Positions 53,106 to 62,208 are shown, counted from the first letter of the stretch. The stretch: DNA of 64,000 nucleotides from Nitrosovibrio sp. Nv6 (GCF_900110495.1 NZ_FODX01000001.1:434001-498000); one strand, 5' to 3'. Program-made: numbers and translations. Notes: generated by a model from the sequence alone, not told the origin.

Positions 53106-56015
53106 ATGAGCACTCCGAACGCACAGCAGCATCCGAAAGATCCCTATCAGCAGGCTGTCGATGAGCTACTGACCGCGCTCGGTACCGATGCGGCGCGCGG
53201 CTTGAGTGAAACCGAAGCGCGCGCGCGGCTGGAAAGATACGGTAAAAACGAGTTGGCAGCCGAGAAACCCACCCCCCGCTGGAAGAAGTTCCTGGCGCAG
53301 TTCCAAAATGTGCTGGTCATCCTGCTGCTGATCGCAACGGCAATTTCGGCAGGACTGTGGCTATATGAGCGCGAATCGGCATTGCCTTATGAAGCGATTG
53401 CGATCTTCGCAGTCGTGCTGCTTAACGCTGCCATGGGCTATATCCAGGAAACACGCGCGGAGGAAGCTGTAGCAGCCCTGCGTGATATGTCGGCAGCGCA
53501 CGCCAATGTTGTTCGGGAAGGCGCGCGGAGGAGCATGGCAGCCACGGAACTGGTCCCCGGCGATATCATTTTTGTTGAAGAGGGGGATACCATTGCCGCC
53601 GATTCACGGCTGATCGAGTCGACCGCGCTGCAGACGGCGGAGGCGGCTCTGACCGGTGAGAGCCTGCCGGTGCCAAAAGATACGTCTGTGATTATGGAAG
53701 AAGCCGAACTCGGCGACCGCCATAACATGATCTTCAGCGGCACGGCCGCAACTTTCGGTCGAGGGCGCGCCGTAGTCGTTGCAACCGGCATGCAGACACA
53801 GATGGGGCACATCGCCGGGATGCTGAAAGAAACCCCGGTAGAGACCACGTTGCTGCAAAAGGAACTCGCTCGCGTGGGCAAGCTCCTGGGAATAATCATT
53901 GTCATTATTGCCGTTGTCATGATCGCGACAATTATCCTCCTCGAGGATGTCAGCGGTTTTGCGGCGTTATTCGACGTACTTATCCTGGGCATTGCGCTGG
54001 CTGTAGCAGCAATACCGGAAGGCTTGCCCGCGGTTGTTACAGCTGTACTTGCCCTCGGTGTGCAGCGTATGGCGCGCAGAAACGTCATCATACGGCACCT
54101 CCCGGCAGTCGAGACGCTGGGTTCGGCAACCGTTATTGCTTCCGATAAAACAGGCACATTGACGAAGAATGAGATGACAGTGCGCGCCGTTGTCACGGCG
54201 AGCGGCCGGGTAGTAATGGATGGCGCGGGATATACCCCCGAAGGTGAAGTGCGCCGGGAGGGGAGTGAAGAGATCGCTGATGGCGGCACTGAGGACGACA
54301 GGGCAGGAAAGGGAGCGATAGCTGGTGCGCTGAGAACAGAGCTGAAGCGCGCCCTCGTTATCGCCGAGCGGGCCAATAACGCCATGTTGCAACAGCACAA
54401 TGGCCGCTGGACAATCCAGGGTGACCCAACCGAAGGGGCGCTCATCGTCGCTTTCCGCAAAGCCAAGCTGGAAGATGAGGCACCTGATGCACGTTTCGAG
54501 CGCCTGGGCGAAGTGCCTTTCACATCCGATCGCAAGTTGATGACGACAATTCATAAAGACGCACAGAGCCAGGAGCATCTGTGCGTCTTCACGAAAGGTG
54601 CGCCGGACCTGTTGCTCGAGCGCTGTTCGCACGAACTTGTGGGGGAAGAGGCGAAACCCTTGACGGCGGACCGCAGGGCAGCGATTCTGCAAACAAATGA
54701 AGAGCTTGCGGGAGAAGCGCTGCGTTCACTCGGCGTTGCCTTCCGTTCTTTGCCTGCTAACGCCTTTGAAGCCGATAAAGTTGACGAACGCATCGAGCAG
54801 GATCTCGTGTTCGCCGGCTTGATCGGCATGATCGATCCGCCGCGTGAAGAAGCGAAGCAAGCCGTCGCCCGCGCGGCGGCGGCAGGGATACGTCCGATTA
54901 TGATAACGGGTGATCATCCCGTGACCGCGGCCGTTATTGCGGGCCAACTCGGCATTACCGAAAAAGCACGTGCGACTACCGGCACCGAACTCGAGAAGCT
55001 TTCCGACGACGCCCTCGATCAGACAGTAAAGGAAGTATCGGTCTATGCGCGCGTGAGCCCCGGGCACAAGCTTCGAATCGTCAAGGCGTTGCAGCGAGGA
55101 GGAGCGATTGTGGCGATGACGGGCGATGGTGTAAACGACGCACCTGCCCTGAAAAGCGCGGATATCGGCGTTGCAATGGGCATAATGGGAACGGATGTTT
55201 CCAGGGAAGCGGCCGACATGGTGCTCATGGACGACAATTTCGCTTCGATCGTTGCGGCGGTCGAAGAAGGTCGCGCCATTTTCTCCAATATCCGCAAGTT
55301 CTTGTGGTATCTGCTCTCGTCCAACAGCGGCGAAGTGCTCGTGATGTTCTTCGGCTTGCTGCTGGCGGACACCATCGGATTGAAGGCTGAAGGACAAATC
55401 CTCGTCCTGCCGCTGCTGGCTACGCAACTCCTGTGGATCAATCTCGTGACGGACGGCGCGCCTGCACTCGCGCTTGGGGTGGATCCTCCCGGCTCGGATG
55501 TAATGAGCAAACGGCCCCGTCCGCAGGACGAAGGCGTGATCACGTCCCGGATGTGGTTCGGCATCCTCTTGGTAGGCGCGATCATGGCTGTGGGGACACT
55601 GATAGTGCTCGACGCCAGCTTGCCAGGCGGTTTTATTGAAGGCTCCGGCAGCATAGGCTACGCACAGACCATGGCGTTTACCACTCTGGTACTGTTTAAC
55701 CTCTTTAACGTTTTCAACGCCCGTTCCGGCGAACAGAGCGCATTCGTTGGATTGCTTTCCAACAAATGGCTGTGGGGCACAATCCTGTTATCGTTCCTGT
55801 TGCAAATGGCGGTAGTTTACGTGCCCTTCCTGCAACAGGCGTTTTCGACTGTGAGCTTGAGCTTCCAGGATTGGCTGTCTTGCGCACTGGTGGCGAGTTC
55901 CGTGCTGTGGCTGCGTGAATTGAGCAAAATAATCGGACGCGCCATACGCGGCAGCCAAGCGCACGCGCCACAAGCTACTGGCAGCAAGGATCAAGACACG
56001 CATCCTAATGATTGA
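53106..56015 (+). CDS. P-type ATPase of the calcium-pump (P2A-like) type
   Basis: 969 aa. Cation N-terminal domain, TM1-4, A domain with TGES near 184, TM4 with IPEGLPAVVTAVLALG (Ca2+ site residues, PEGL), the phosphorylation motif DKTGTLTKNE (Asp near 348), nucleotide domain (FTKGAPDLLLERC), hinge GDGVNDAPALKSADIGVAMG near 672, and TM5 SSNSGEVLVMFFG, TM6 NLVTDGAPALALG. SERCA-like TM5/TM6 residues favour Ca2+ as substrate; Mn2+ is an alternative. Ends in a short hydrophilic tail. The preceding region carries the interlocked repeats, and the pssA gene follows by 12 bp. Confidence 0.93.
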   Translation: MSTPNAQQHPKDPYQQAVDELLTALGTDAARGLSETEARARLERYGKNELAAEKPTPRWKKFLAQFQNVLVILLLIATAISAGLWLYERESALPYEAIAIFAVVLLNAAMGYIQETRAEEAVAALRDMSAAHANVVREGARRSMAATELVPGDIIFVEEGDTIAADSRLIESTALQTAEAALTGESLPVPKDTSVIMEEAELGDRHNMIFSGTAATFGRGRAVVVATGMQTQMGHIAGMLKETPVETTLLQKELARVGKLLGIIIVIIAVVMIATIILLEDVSGFAALFDVLILGIALAVAAIPEGLPAVVTAVLALGVQRMARRNVIIRHLPAVETLGSATVIASDKTGTLTKNEMTVRAVVTASGRVVMDGAGYTPEGEVRREGSEEIADGGTEDDRAGKGAIAGALRTELKRALVIAERANNAMLQQHNGRWTIQGDPTEGALIVAFRKAKLEDEAPDARFERLGEVPFTSDRKLMTTIHKDAQSQEHLCVFTKGAPDLLLERCSHELVGEEAKPLTADRRAAILQTNEELAGEALRSLGVAFRSLPANAFEADKVDERIEQDLVFAGLIGMIDPPREEAKQAVARAAAAGIRPIMITGDHPVTAAVIAGQLGITEKARATTGTELEKLSDDALDQTVKEVSVYARVSPGHKLRIVKALQRGGAIVAMTGDGVNDAPALKSADIGVAMGIMGTDVSREAADMVLMDDNFASIVAAVEEGRAIFSNIRKFLWYLLSSNSGEVLVMFFGLLLADTIGLKAEGQILVLPLLATQLLWINLVTDGAPALALGVDPPGSDVMSKRPRPQDEGVITSRMWFGILLVGAIMAVGTLIVLDASLPGGFIEGSGSIGYAQTMAFTTLVLFNLFNVFNARSGEQSAFVGLLSNKWLWGTILLSFLLQMAVVYVPFLQQAFSTVSLSFQDWLSCALVASSVLWLRELSKIIGRAIRGSQAHAPQATGSKDQDTHPND

Positions 56016-56027
56016 TCCGGAGAAACC

Positions 56028-56669
56028 ATGCCCCCCTCCCCCGATTCCCCCCAGTCCTCCAAACATTTTTCAATGATTCGCGGATTCCACCTGGCGGACT
56101 TTTTTACGCTGGGTAACGCAGCCTGCGGTGTAGCGGCTGTGCTATTCGCCATGCTCTATATTGATAGCAAGGCGGCCGCCCATTTCTTCAGCTCGGCTGC
56201 AATGATGGCGGCAGCTTTTGTATTCGACGTGCTCGATGGACACATAGCGCGGTGGCGGCGCCAGCATTCGACTCTGGGGAGGGAGCTCGACTCGCTGGCG
56301 GACATTCTTTCATTCGGCATCGCTCCTGCCGCTCTTGGTTTCGCGGCGGGATTGCGCGGCGGCTGGGATTGGCTAGCGCTGATTTATTTTGTATGTTGCG
56401 GAGTAAGCCGGTTGGCAAGATTCAATATTACAGCGGAAAGTCTTTCGGCTGGAGCCGATAAAGTTGCCTACTTCGAAGGTACGCCGATTCCTACCAGTAT
56501 CTTCCTGACCGCCGTATTGGCGCTAGCCGCGTGGAAGGAGCGCCTGGATGACAATCTTTACTGGGGAGTGTGGACCGCCGGGCCATGGGAACTGCACCCT
56601 CTGGCCCTGCTGTTTGTATTGTCTGGAACCCTGATGATCAGCAAAACGCTGCGGATACCCAAAATATAG
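56028..56669 (+). CDS. pssA: CDP-diacylglycerol--serine O-phosphatidyltransferase
   Basis: 213 aa integral membrane enzyme with ~6 hydrophobic segments. It makes phosphatidylserine from CDP-diacylglycerol and serine. The CDP-alcohol phosphotransferase motif is complete at about residues 64-96: FDVLDGHIARWRRQHSTLG, then RELDSLADILSFGIAPA (D..DG..AR........G...D...D). N-terminal part FHLADFFTLGNAACGVAAVLFA is typical of PssA. It begins 12 bp after the P-type ATPase stop, so co-transcription is likely. Confidence 0.92.
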   Translation: MPPSPDSPQSSKHFSMIRGFHLADFFTLGNAACGVAAVLFAMLYIDSKAAAHFFSSAAMMAAAFVFDVLDGHIARWRRQHSTLGRELDSLADILSFGIAPAALGFAAGLRGGWDWLALIYFVCCGVSRLARFNITAESLSAGADKVAYFEGTPIPTSIFLTAVLALAAWKERLDDNLYWGVWTAGPWELHPLALLFVLSGTLMISKTLRIPKI

Positions 56670-56834
56670 CCGGGTTCGCAGGCAGGCACTCGCGGCGGCT
56701 CCTCTTCACCATCTCATGGAGAAGACGCCTGCCATCGGCGCAGCCCGCGCTATCAAACGCAGCCAGCCTCAGCTACTGATAAAGAAGGGTTGGTTATGGT
56801 ATTCCTGACTCCTCAACCCGCCTTTTCGCCTGTT

Positions 56835-57080
56835 TTATTTGGCGGCAGACTTTACGTTTTCTTCTGCCTGAGCCGCGTTCTTGCAATCCGGCATCGCATC
56901 AGCCTTGGTTGGATCAGCCTGGCAGTCAGCCAGCATTGCTGCTCGTTCCTTGTCATGTTTTTCATACCAGTCTACTGGACGAACATCCTGCGGATCCCGT
57001 ATCTTGCAGCCCACCAGTACCGATATGAATAGCAGGCTTGCTCCGATTCGAATAAAGGTTACGTTCTGTCTCGTCTTCAT
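56835..57080 (-). CDS. EexN-family lipoprotein, copy 1
   Basis: 81 aa. Lipobox LVGC at residues 22-25. Mature part VDWYEKHDKERAAMLADCQADPTKADAMPDCKNAAQAEEN matches the EexN pattern (VxWYxxHxxER...L..C...P......PxCxNA..AE). EexN lipoproteins are known from conjugative plasmids and integrative elements as entry-exclusion proteins, but many free-standing chromosomal copies exist. A paralog with a similar leader lies 316 bp upstream on the same strand. Confidence 0.83.
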   Translation of the reverse strand: MKTRQNVTFIRIGASLLFISVLVGCKIRDPQDVRPVDWYEKHDKERAAMLADCQADPTKADAMPDCKNAAQAEENVKSAAK

Positions 57081-57396
57081 GGTTTAACCCATTAATAGAA
57101 ATATACTCATTAACAAATTATCGATCCGGGGACGCCACAGATAGAGCGATAGAGGCTGTAGGGCGCTCTTGTCGTGATTTTTGATGATGGGCGCACTGCT
57201 TCACTCTCCACAACCAAACCGTGGTATCCCCGCTCAAAAACCCAGCCCATCCATTTTGGCCGCCATATGTTGCAGAGCCATGTTAATGATCTCGTATCGA
57301 GGCACGTTGCTCTGTGCGCTAGTCAACCTATCTGCGAAATTCCAGGATAAAAAACCAGCCAGACCAGTGCAAAACAACCCACCACCTCTTTCAATC

Positions 57397-57696
57397 TCAC
57401 TTGACAATTGGCGGCGGCGTGGTCCGGACGCCCTCATCCGGCGTCCCCCACTCTGTATTGGCTTTTACGTTGTTCTCCGCACGGCTGGCGTTCACGCAAT
57501 CTGGCGTAGCATCAAGCGTACGGGGGTTGGTCATGCAGTCAGCCAGCTTTGCTGCTCGTTCCGCTGAATGTTGCTCGTACCAGTCCACGGATCGAACTTC
57601 GTCGTCTACCCGGCGGCTTTCACATCCCGCCAGTATCGAGATCACCAGTACACTTACGGCGATTGGAACAGCGGTTACGTTCTTTTTCATCTTCAT
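57397..57696 (-). CDS. EexN-family lipoprotein, copy 2
   Basis: 99 aa. Lipobox LAGC at 22-25, then VDWYEQHSAERAAKLADC, TPDCVNASRAENN as in copy 1, and a longer Pro/Thr tail (GVRTTPPPIVK). Upstream leaders of the two share GTTAAACCATGAAGA and TATTTTCTATT-like sequence, indicating tandem duplication. Gap 57081-57396 between the copies contains no other gene. The presence of two suggests a conserved role, perhaps left over from an integrated conjugative element. Confidence 0.83.
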   Translation of the reverse strand: MKMKKNVTAVPIAVSVLVISILAGCESRRVDDEVRSVDWYEQHSAERAAKLADCMTNPRTLDATPDCVNASRAENNVKANTEWGTPDEGVRTTPPPIVK

Positions 57697-57936
57697 GGTT
57701 TAACTCTTCAATAGAAAATATATGCCCGCTAAATTTTCAGTTGGGCGCTTTATTTGAAAAGTGGAGGCTAAGCCATAACGTATCATCTGGAAGCTTTCCC
57801 ATTTCGAATCATCATTCTTTCCAGCGCCGTTGATTTTGAGCATTACATGTGGCGCACCCTTTCTCTGTGCGCTAGCGAACCATGGCAATACCTCATTGAT
57901 GGATAATGCCGATCCCCGGGCATAATCATTCCCTCC

Positions 57937-57961
57937 GCCGGATTACCCACGCTAATCCGGC
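57937..57961. repeat. REP-like hairpin
   Basis: GCCGGATTA (57937-57945), loop CCCACGC, TAATCCGGC (57953-57961): a perfect 9-bp stem. It lies 8 bp after the stop of the leftward phage-type gene at 57969 and may end that operon or protect its mRNA. Similar in layout to REP sequences. Confidence 0.7.
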
Positions 57962-57968
57962 CCTGCAT

Positions 57969-58505
57969 CTACGACATTTCGCCCATAGCCGGACTATGAG
58001 CCGCACTGTCCAACATATCCCGGGCTTCCATCTCCCTTTGCAAGATATCCATCGCCTGGTTGTGGATCATGTCCAGCGCGTCATAACCGCGGTTGCGCAG
58101 TGACGCGGCCTTGAGCATCCCGCATGACAACGTTTTTCTGATCTCGCGCAGTCCTGACTTTTGCCCACAGTAAGTGCGGATTATCAGCTCGATGCCTCTC
58201 CGGCTGTGCATCCCTGTGCCAAAATTCGCGGCGAGATGGCGCGCAAGCAAATCGAATCCGCTTGCCTCCCTGCCGTACTGCACGGTCACGTAGGCCAAAT
58301 GCAAGGCCGATAATACGCGTTCGCACAGCCCAAGTATCAACACCGCCTGTGCGTGCCGGTCGTACGCCGTCAGCTCGCCATCCGCGCCGGTCTCCCCTTC
58401 CCTGTCAGGTCCGCGCATCGCATTGACGGAAGATATTTTCACGATTGGCCTGTTGGTGGTTTCATAAGCCCATCTCAGGGCATGCTCCGGATTTCTGAAC
58501 TTCAC
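57969..58505 (-). CDS. phage-type protein of unknown function, last gene of the leftward early operon
   Basis: 178 aa from a GTG start. A basic helical C-terminal region (SGLREIRKTLSCGMLKAASLRNRGYDALDM) could bind nucleic acid. Its place at the end of a phage-type early operon suggests an antiterminator-like role, but no motif proves it. It starts three bases after the stop of the zinc-finger-like gene. No homology is claimed. Confidence 0.6.
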   Translation of the reverse strand: MKFRNPEHALRWAYETTNRPIVKISSVNAMRGPDREGETGADGELTAYDRHAQAVLILGLCERVLSALHLAYVTVQYGREASGFDLLARHLAANFGTGMHSRRGIELIIRTYCGQKSGLREIRKTLSCGMLKAASLRNRGYDALDMIHNQAMDILQREMEARDMLDSAAHSPAMGEMS

Positions 58506-58508
58506 TTG

Positions 58509-58769
58509 TCATATTCCTTCTGGTTGATATAATGCACAATGCTTCCCATGTTTCCGTCCTTTCGCACAATACTTCGAGAGTTGCGAGGCAAAACGGATCG
58601 TCTCTTCAAATCGGCAACCGTGGCACGATTGCGCCTGCCTGCGCTCTGCAACCGCTTCGGGATTCCCGTACTCCCAGCGCTCCAGATGCAAGGAGCTGTC
58701 ACGTGCAGCGGTTGTCAAATTTCCCTGGATCCTGCGAGGTCCCGTTGTTCGAGTGGTTCTTGTTTCCAT
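58509..58769 (-). CDS. small Cys/His-rich phage-type protein
   Basis: 86 aa, ribosome binding site AGGAGAAG. Contains CHGC..., a central Cys in LSKYCAKG and HGKHCALY at the C-terminal end, which would suit a small zinc-binding fold. A second frame over the same DNA (58502-58702) is less protein-like. Lies in the leftward operon between the 178-aa gene and the DUF6475 gene. Confidence 0.62.
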   Translation of the reverse strand: METRTTRTTGPRRIQGNLTTAARDSSLHLERWEYGNPEAVAERRQAQSCHGCRFEETIRFASQLSKYCAKGRKHGKHCALYQPEGI

Positions 58770-58850
58770 TTACTTTCACTTCTCCTGTTTTAGCTGCTGC
58801 CATGGTTCCGATAAATTCCGCTTACCTCGCCTCGATGCTTGGGAGGCGCC

Positions 58851-59528
58851 TCATCCTGTCTTTCTTTGCTCGCTCATCAGCCTGGTCTGGCTGTGCAGGA
58901 CCTCGCCCACAGCCTCGTCCAGGTCCGCACTCATGCGTTTCAATCCCAGCGCTGGTTGGTTCGTTCCACCGTGCAGCACCTGCCGTGCCAACTGCTCATT
59001 CCCGATCAGCACCGGTTTGTCATTTTTGAAGCCCTTCAGGTTGTTGTGAGCTGCTGCAATTCCAACTAACGTTGCCGGGTATTGCGGACGCTCACTGCGG
59101 GAACAGAATCCGCGATAACGGTTTTCAAATTCCTTCGCCACAAACGGCCATTCATCCTCCGCCTTGGCGCCGAGCGCGATCCATCCACCCATATCCTGGA
59201 TTACACGGTGGATAAGCGCGTCGTCGAACACCACGTCGCAATACGTTCCCACGCTGCGCACCGCTTGATCGACTTTAGCCCACGCTCTCATCGCTGCATC
59301 CTGCGTCGACCCTTGCAGCATGCGAATAACGTCGGCCGGCTTCGGCGCAAACTGCCCTGCGTCGGGATTTGCGAGATGGCGGTTAAAAGCGTCCACAATC
59401 GCGGCCAGGTCATACCGTTTGAGAGCGGTCCACCACACATCCAGCGCAAACCTCGATACGCTTTTGCCATAGAACCCCATCACGCCGGCAATGCCGTCAT
59501 GGAATTGCTGAAAATCATCAGTTTGCAT
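58851..59528 (-). CDS. DUF6475-like phage replication-module protein
   Basis: 225 aa. Begins MQTDDFQQFHDGIAGVMGFYGK and has FALDVWWTALKRYDLAAIVDAFNRHLANPDAGQFAPKPADVIRML, resembling proteins annotated DUF6475 in prophage replication regions of betaproteobacteria. It has GAGGGAAG before the ATG and overlaps the DUF1376 gene by 11 bp, so it is co-translated. Function probably in phage DNA replication initiation; not demonstrated. Confidence 0.72.
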   Translation of the reverse strand: MQTDDFQQFHDGIAGVMGFYGKSVSRFALDVWWTALKRYDLAAIVDAFNRHLANPDAGQFAPKPADVIRMLQGSTQDAAMRAWAKVDQAVRSVGTYCDVVFDDALIHRVIQDMGGWIALGAKAEDEWPFVAKEFENRYRGFCSRSERPQYPATLVGIAAAHNNLKGFKNDKPVLIGNEQLARQVLHGGTNQPALGLKRMSADLDEAVGEVLHSQTRLMSEQRKTG

Positions 59529-60480
59529 GCTGAGCTTCCCTCAATTCCGGCGGCAGCCATCCTTCGGTCGCGGCCTTGTTGGATGATTCAAGCATTTCCT
59601 GCCTGTTGGGCATTCGTCCCCGGTGCAAAACCAGTTTTGCAGCCTCTTCACGCTGCCGTTTCACGGTGCCGACGACATAAGCGAAATTCGCTTTTCCCTT
59701 GGCGGCAGCGTTTTTTGCTGCCTGCACAAACTCATCCTCCACCGCTCCGGCCTGAAGCAATGCAAGCAATATGGGATGATGCGGGTTACAACCTCGCACG
59801 CCCAGGCGGATCAGGGTTTTACAGCACGAACCCCCCAAGCCGGGCGGCAAGGAATCCCACCCAGTGGTTTCGACGGCTTCGGCCGGATCTGTGGCGAGAT
59901 GAGGAGCGAGCGAAACGAAGTCGGACACGGCACTGGACGCGGACGCCTGCCCCATCGAAGGCCCGATAGCGTTCGTATAATCGCAGTCCGTGTTTTTATT
60001 ACGCTGGTGTTGGGATTGGTATTGGTGCTGGGGTTGGTGGGCTTTCCCGCCGGGTTCCTCAGCGGATATCCCGGTGGCGGCATTGCCGGAATCCCCAGGT
60101 AACCCACCCGGTATTTCCAGGGTTTCCTGCCACCTTTGCTGCAAGCTTTCTCTCGAAGGGCGGCCCCCTTTTCTACCATTGATTCGTGCTGCTTCTATTT
60201 TCGGCCGAGCTTTGGCAATTTCGCGGTCGGCACGATGATTGTGTCGCAATCCATCAATCGCCGAAACGGGAAAAAACTGCTCGGCAATCGTCTTTACCGC
60301 TTGTTGCTCAAGCCGCGTCATTGCCCTGCAAACCCTGAACAGGCTAGGCAGATCTTTGGGCAATGGTTTTTCCACGCTAAAATAAGTATCGAGCAGCATC
60401 GTATAAGCACCGTGCTCGGCTAGAGAAAGATGTGCGGTATCACGCTGATAGTCGCCGCAATAACGTTCATAATAATTCAC
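59518..60480 (-). CDS. YdaU/DUF1376-family phage replication protein
   Basis: 320 aa. The GTG at 60480 is chosen because GGAG lies six bases before it and the family usually starts MNYYER; an ATG four codons upstream (60492) is possible. N-terminal DUF1376 domain: NYYERYCGDYQRDTAHLSLAEHGAYTMLLDTYFSVEKPLP, then INGRKGGRPSRES. The middle has a low-complexity linker (QPQHQYQSQHQRN). It is the first gene of the leftward early operon, controlled by the operator region to its right. Confidence 0.85.
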   Translation of the reverse strand: MNYYERYCGDYQRDTAHLSLAEHGAYTMLLDTYFSVEKPLPKDLPSLFRVCRAMTRLEQQAVKTIAEQFFPVSAIDGLRHNHRADREIAKARPKIEAARINGRKGGRPSRESLQQRWQETLEIPGGLPGDSGNAATGISAEEPGGKAHQPQHQYQSQHQRNKNTDCDYTNAIGPSMGQASASSAVSDFVSLAPHLATDPAEAVETTGWDSLPPGLGGSCCKTLIRLGVRGCNPHHPILLALLQAGAVEDEFVQAAKNAAAKGKANFAYVVGTVKRQREEAAKLVLHRGRMPNRQEMLESSNKAATEGWLPPELREAQHAN

Positions 60481-60580
60481 GGATAACTCCATTCATTGGA
60501 AGGTAACTGGACCTCGTCAACCTGCTGATCCACCCGATGGGCGAACTTTTTTGATTGACCGATCTCCAATAGAGACATTA

Positions 60581-60641
60581 TTACAAGAATTACTTGTATA
60601 TGTCAAGTAATTCTTGTAAGCACTTTGCAAGCGTTGCTTGT
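60581..60641. promoter_or_regulatory. three repressor operators between divergent phage promoters
   Basis: Each site has the form ACAAG-5 bases-CTTGT: ACAAGAATTACTTGT (60583-60597), TCAAGTAATTCTTGT (60603-60617) and GCAAGCGTTGCTTGT (60627-60641). Centre spacing is 20 and 24 bp. The first two also form a long inverted repeat with 16-bp arms (60581-60596/60604-60619). They lie between the repressor gene at 60653 and the DUF1376 gene at 60480, as expected for C1/Cro-type control. Confidence 0.85.
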
Positions 60642-60652
60642 ATTATGAATGC

Positions 60653-61216
60653 ATGAATATTGCGAAAATAATCCGCGAGGGTCGTGAAAGGCTCAATCTG
60701 AACCAGTCCCAATTGGCGGAACTGGTCGGTGTGTCTCCGCAAGCCGTGCAGCAATGGGAAGCCGGCGCAACCCAGCCCCGTGGAAAAAGATTGAACAAGA
60801 TCGCGCAGGTGCTCAAGCTGCCGCCGGCACTGATGCACTTTGGCGTCCCCGCGGAGACCTCCACGGCTATGCATGGAGCAGCAGTCTCCGGCAGAGATGC
60901 AAGGACGGGTCAATCTTTCAAACCTGCCATTGAGAAATCCATTTCAAACGAGAAACCGGCATCAAACAACGACCCGCTTATCAATCAGGTCATCGAAGCA
61001 ATGCGGCGCATGTCGAAAGAAGATGCTGCCCGCCTGGTAACTATCAGCAAGGCCCTGGTAGGCGAAGCACCTGCGGAAGAGGCGGAAGCAGCGCCCGCGG
61101 TAGACCTGAAGCCCTTGCCTTTACCGGATCTGGCTCCTCACCCGACTCCGGCGTTTCCTCCGCGTCGGATGTCCGAGACTGGAACGAAGGGTCGTGGAAA
61201 GACGGCAATCAGATAG
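60653..61216 (+). CDS. Cro/C1-type phage repressor
   Basis: 187 aa. N-terminal helix-turn-helix: IIREGRERLNLNQSQLAELVGVSPQAVQQWEAGATQPRGKRLNKIAQVL. The rest is a Pro/Ala-rich linker and a helical segment (LINQVIEAMRRMSKEDAARLVTISKALVG). There is no LexA/CI-type autocleavage catalytic domain that I can see, so SOS induction by self-cleavage is unlikely. Start chosen at MNIAKI; three operators lie just upstream. It probably represses both the divergent operon and itself. Confidence 0.85.
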   Translation: MNIAKIIREGRERLNLNQSQLAELVGVSPQAVQQWEAGATQPRGKRLNKIAQVLKLPPALMHFGVPAETSTAMHGAAVSGRDARTGQSFKPAIEKSISNEKPASNNDPLINQVIEAMRRMSKEDAARLVTISKALVGEAPAEEAEAAPAVDLKPLPLPDLAPHPTPAFPPRRMSETGTKGRGKTAIR

Positions 61217-61330
61217 AAGAGTGCATGACAGACATCAGATAGACCGAAGAAAAAACGACAGACGCCGCGGCTAGCGGAAATAGATCTGAGTTAAAAAACT
61301 CGATCGGATAGATCGGGATGAAATAGGGAT

Positions 61331-61477
61331 ATGACGATATGGAAAGGGGCGAAGTGCATAACCATGGCCGGGATGGAAGCCGAAGTAGAGCAGAGTCTTG
61401 TGGTATCAGTGATCCGGGCGGAGGCGGAGCAAGATGAGATCACCGATGAAAGCCCAGATGAACAGCTTGCCCTATGA
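61331..61477 (+). CDS. very small acidic protein, phage region
   Basis: 48 aa (MTIWKGAKCITMAG... ending DEQLAL), preceded by AGGGAT. The 3' part overlaps the start of the next gene by 44 bp in another frame. Acidic, no signal peptide. Supported only by the open frame and local ribosome binding site. Confidence 0.4.
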   Translation: MTIWKGAKCITMAGMEAEVEQSLVVSVIRAEAEQDEITDESPDEQLAL

Positions 61478-61667
61478 TAGTCTGGAGATGCTGCTCGCCT
61501 TTCATGTTTCAGAAAAAGCGCGGGCAAAGCTGGAGCAATATATTACGCAATTTCCCGAGCATCTTCGTGAAGTGGAAAAACGCCGTTATACCCTCGAACA
61601 CGCGGTAAAGGAAGTCCTGGCGGAAGTGGCGGAAGTGGCGTTGCTCATCAAGGAATTGGAAAGCTAG
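61434..61667 (+). CDS. small helical protein, phage region
   Basis: 77 aa; GGAG precedes the ATG by four bases, but an internal ATG at 61458 is possible. Reads as one long amphipathic helix: SEKARAKLEQYITQFPEHLREVEKRRYTLEHAVKEVLAEVAEVALLIKELE. No known family. Position downstream of the repressor suggests a phage accessory gene. Confidence 0.6.
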   Translation: MRSPMKAQMNSLPYDSLEMLLAFHVSEKARAKLEQYITQFPEHLREVEKRRYTLEHAVKEVLAEVAEVALLIKELES

Positions 61668-61761
61668 CGCAATGAAACGCATTCTTTCTGCCCGGTCATT
61701 GCCTCCGAGCCGACGGTAGCTACTTTAAAATAATACTGTTCATACTCTTAATGGAGCCATC

Positions 61762-62100
61762 ATGAGACCTGTTATTTTCGCGCTGCTCAGCATCCTGGTA
61801 CTTTCCCTTTCCTCATGTGCCACCCGGGGAAAAATGGCTGGAGTGCATGAAGGCATGACACAAGCGCAGGTTATCAGGGCCATCGGCAGTCCGGATGGCT
61901 ACCAGCGCAGCGGGGAATATGAAGTACTGTTCTACATTGATCGAAGTGCTGGCAACTGGTCGGCTTTTAGTAACTCCTATCGCGATGTCACGGATTATTC
62001 GGTAATCCTGAAAGATGACCACGTCGTTGAGTACGGCCCTGGACGAACGCATCAGCGTGGTTCCGGCGCCACGCCTTTTGTAAGAATGCCGCCCCGGTAA
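61762..62100 (+). CDS. BamE/SmpA-OmlA-like lipoprotein
   Basis: 112 aa. Lipobox LSSC at residues 16-19. Mature part GVHEGMTQAQVIRAIGSPDGYQRSGEYEVLFYI has the SmpA/OmlA signature G..T..QV....G.P, as in BamE, followed by a short beta region and a basic tail. True BamE is essential and usually lies near fur; this copy lies in an accessory region and is probably a paralog or phage-carried version. Confidence 0.8.
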   Translation: MRPVIFALLSILVLSLSSCATRGKMAGVHEGMTQAQVIRAIGSPDGYQRSGEYEVLFYIDRSAGNWSAFSNSYRDVTDYSVILKDDHVVEYGPGRTHQRGSGATPFVRMPPR

Positions 62101-62193
62101 GAGCACACTCAAACGCTTTGGCGGCGGAGGTCATACTCCACACCGGCTCGAACCCCGCCGCTTGTAATCCCTACAAGTTTTTCCTTGACAATT

Positions 62194-62208
62194 ACAAGTT
62201 TTACTTGT
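62194..62208. promoter_or_regulatory. fourth repressor operator
   Basis: ACAAGTTTTACTTGT matches the operator pattern at 60583-60641 exactly (ACAAG-5-CTTGT). A weaker half-match (ACAAG-6-CTTGA) is just upstream at 62173-62188. It lies about 1.6 kb to the right of the repressor and directly before the mini-ORF at 62212. Confidence 0.75.
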
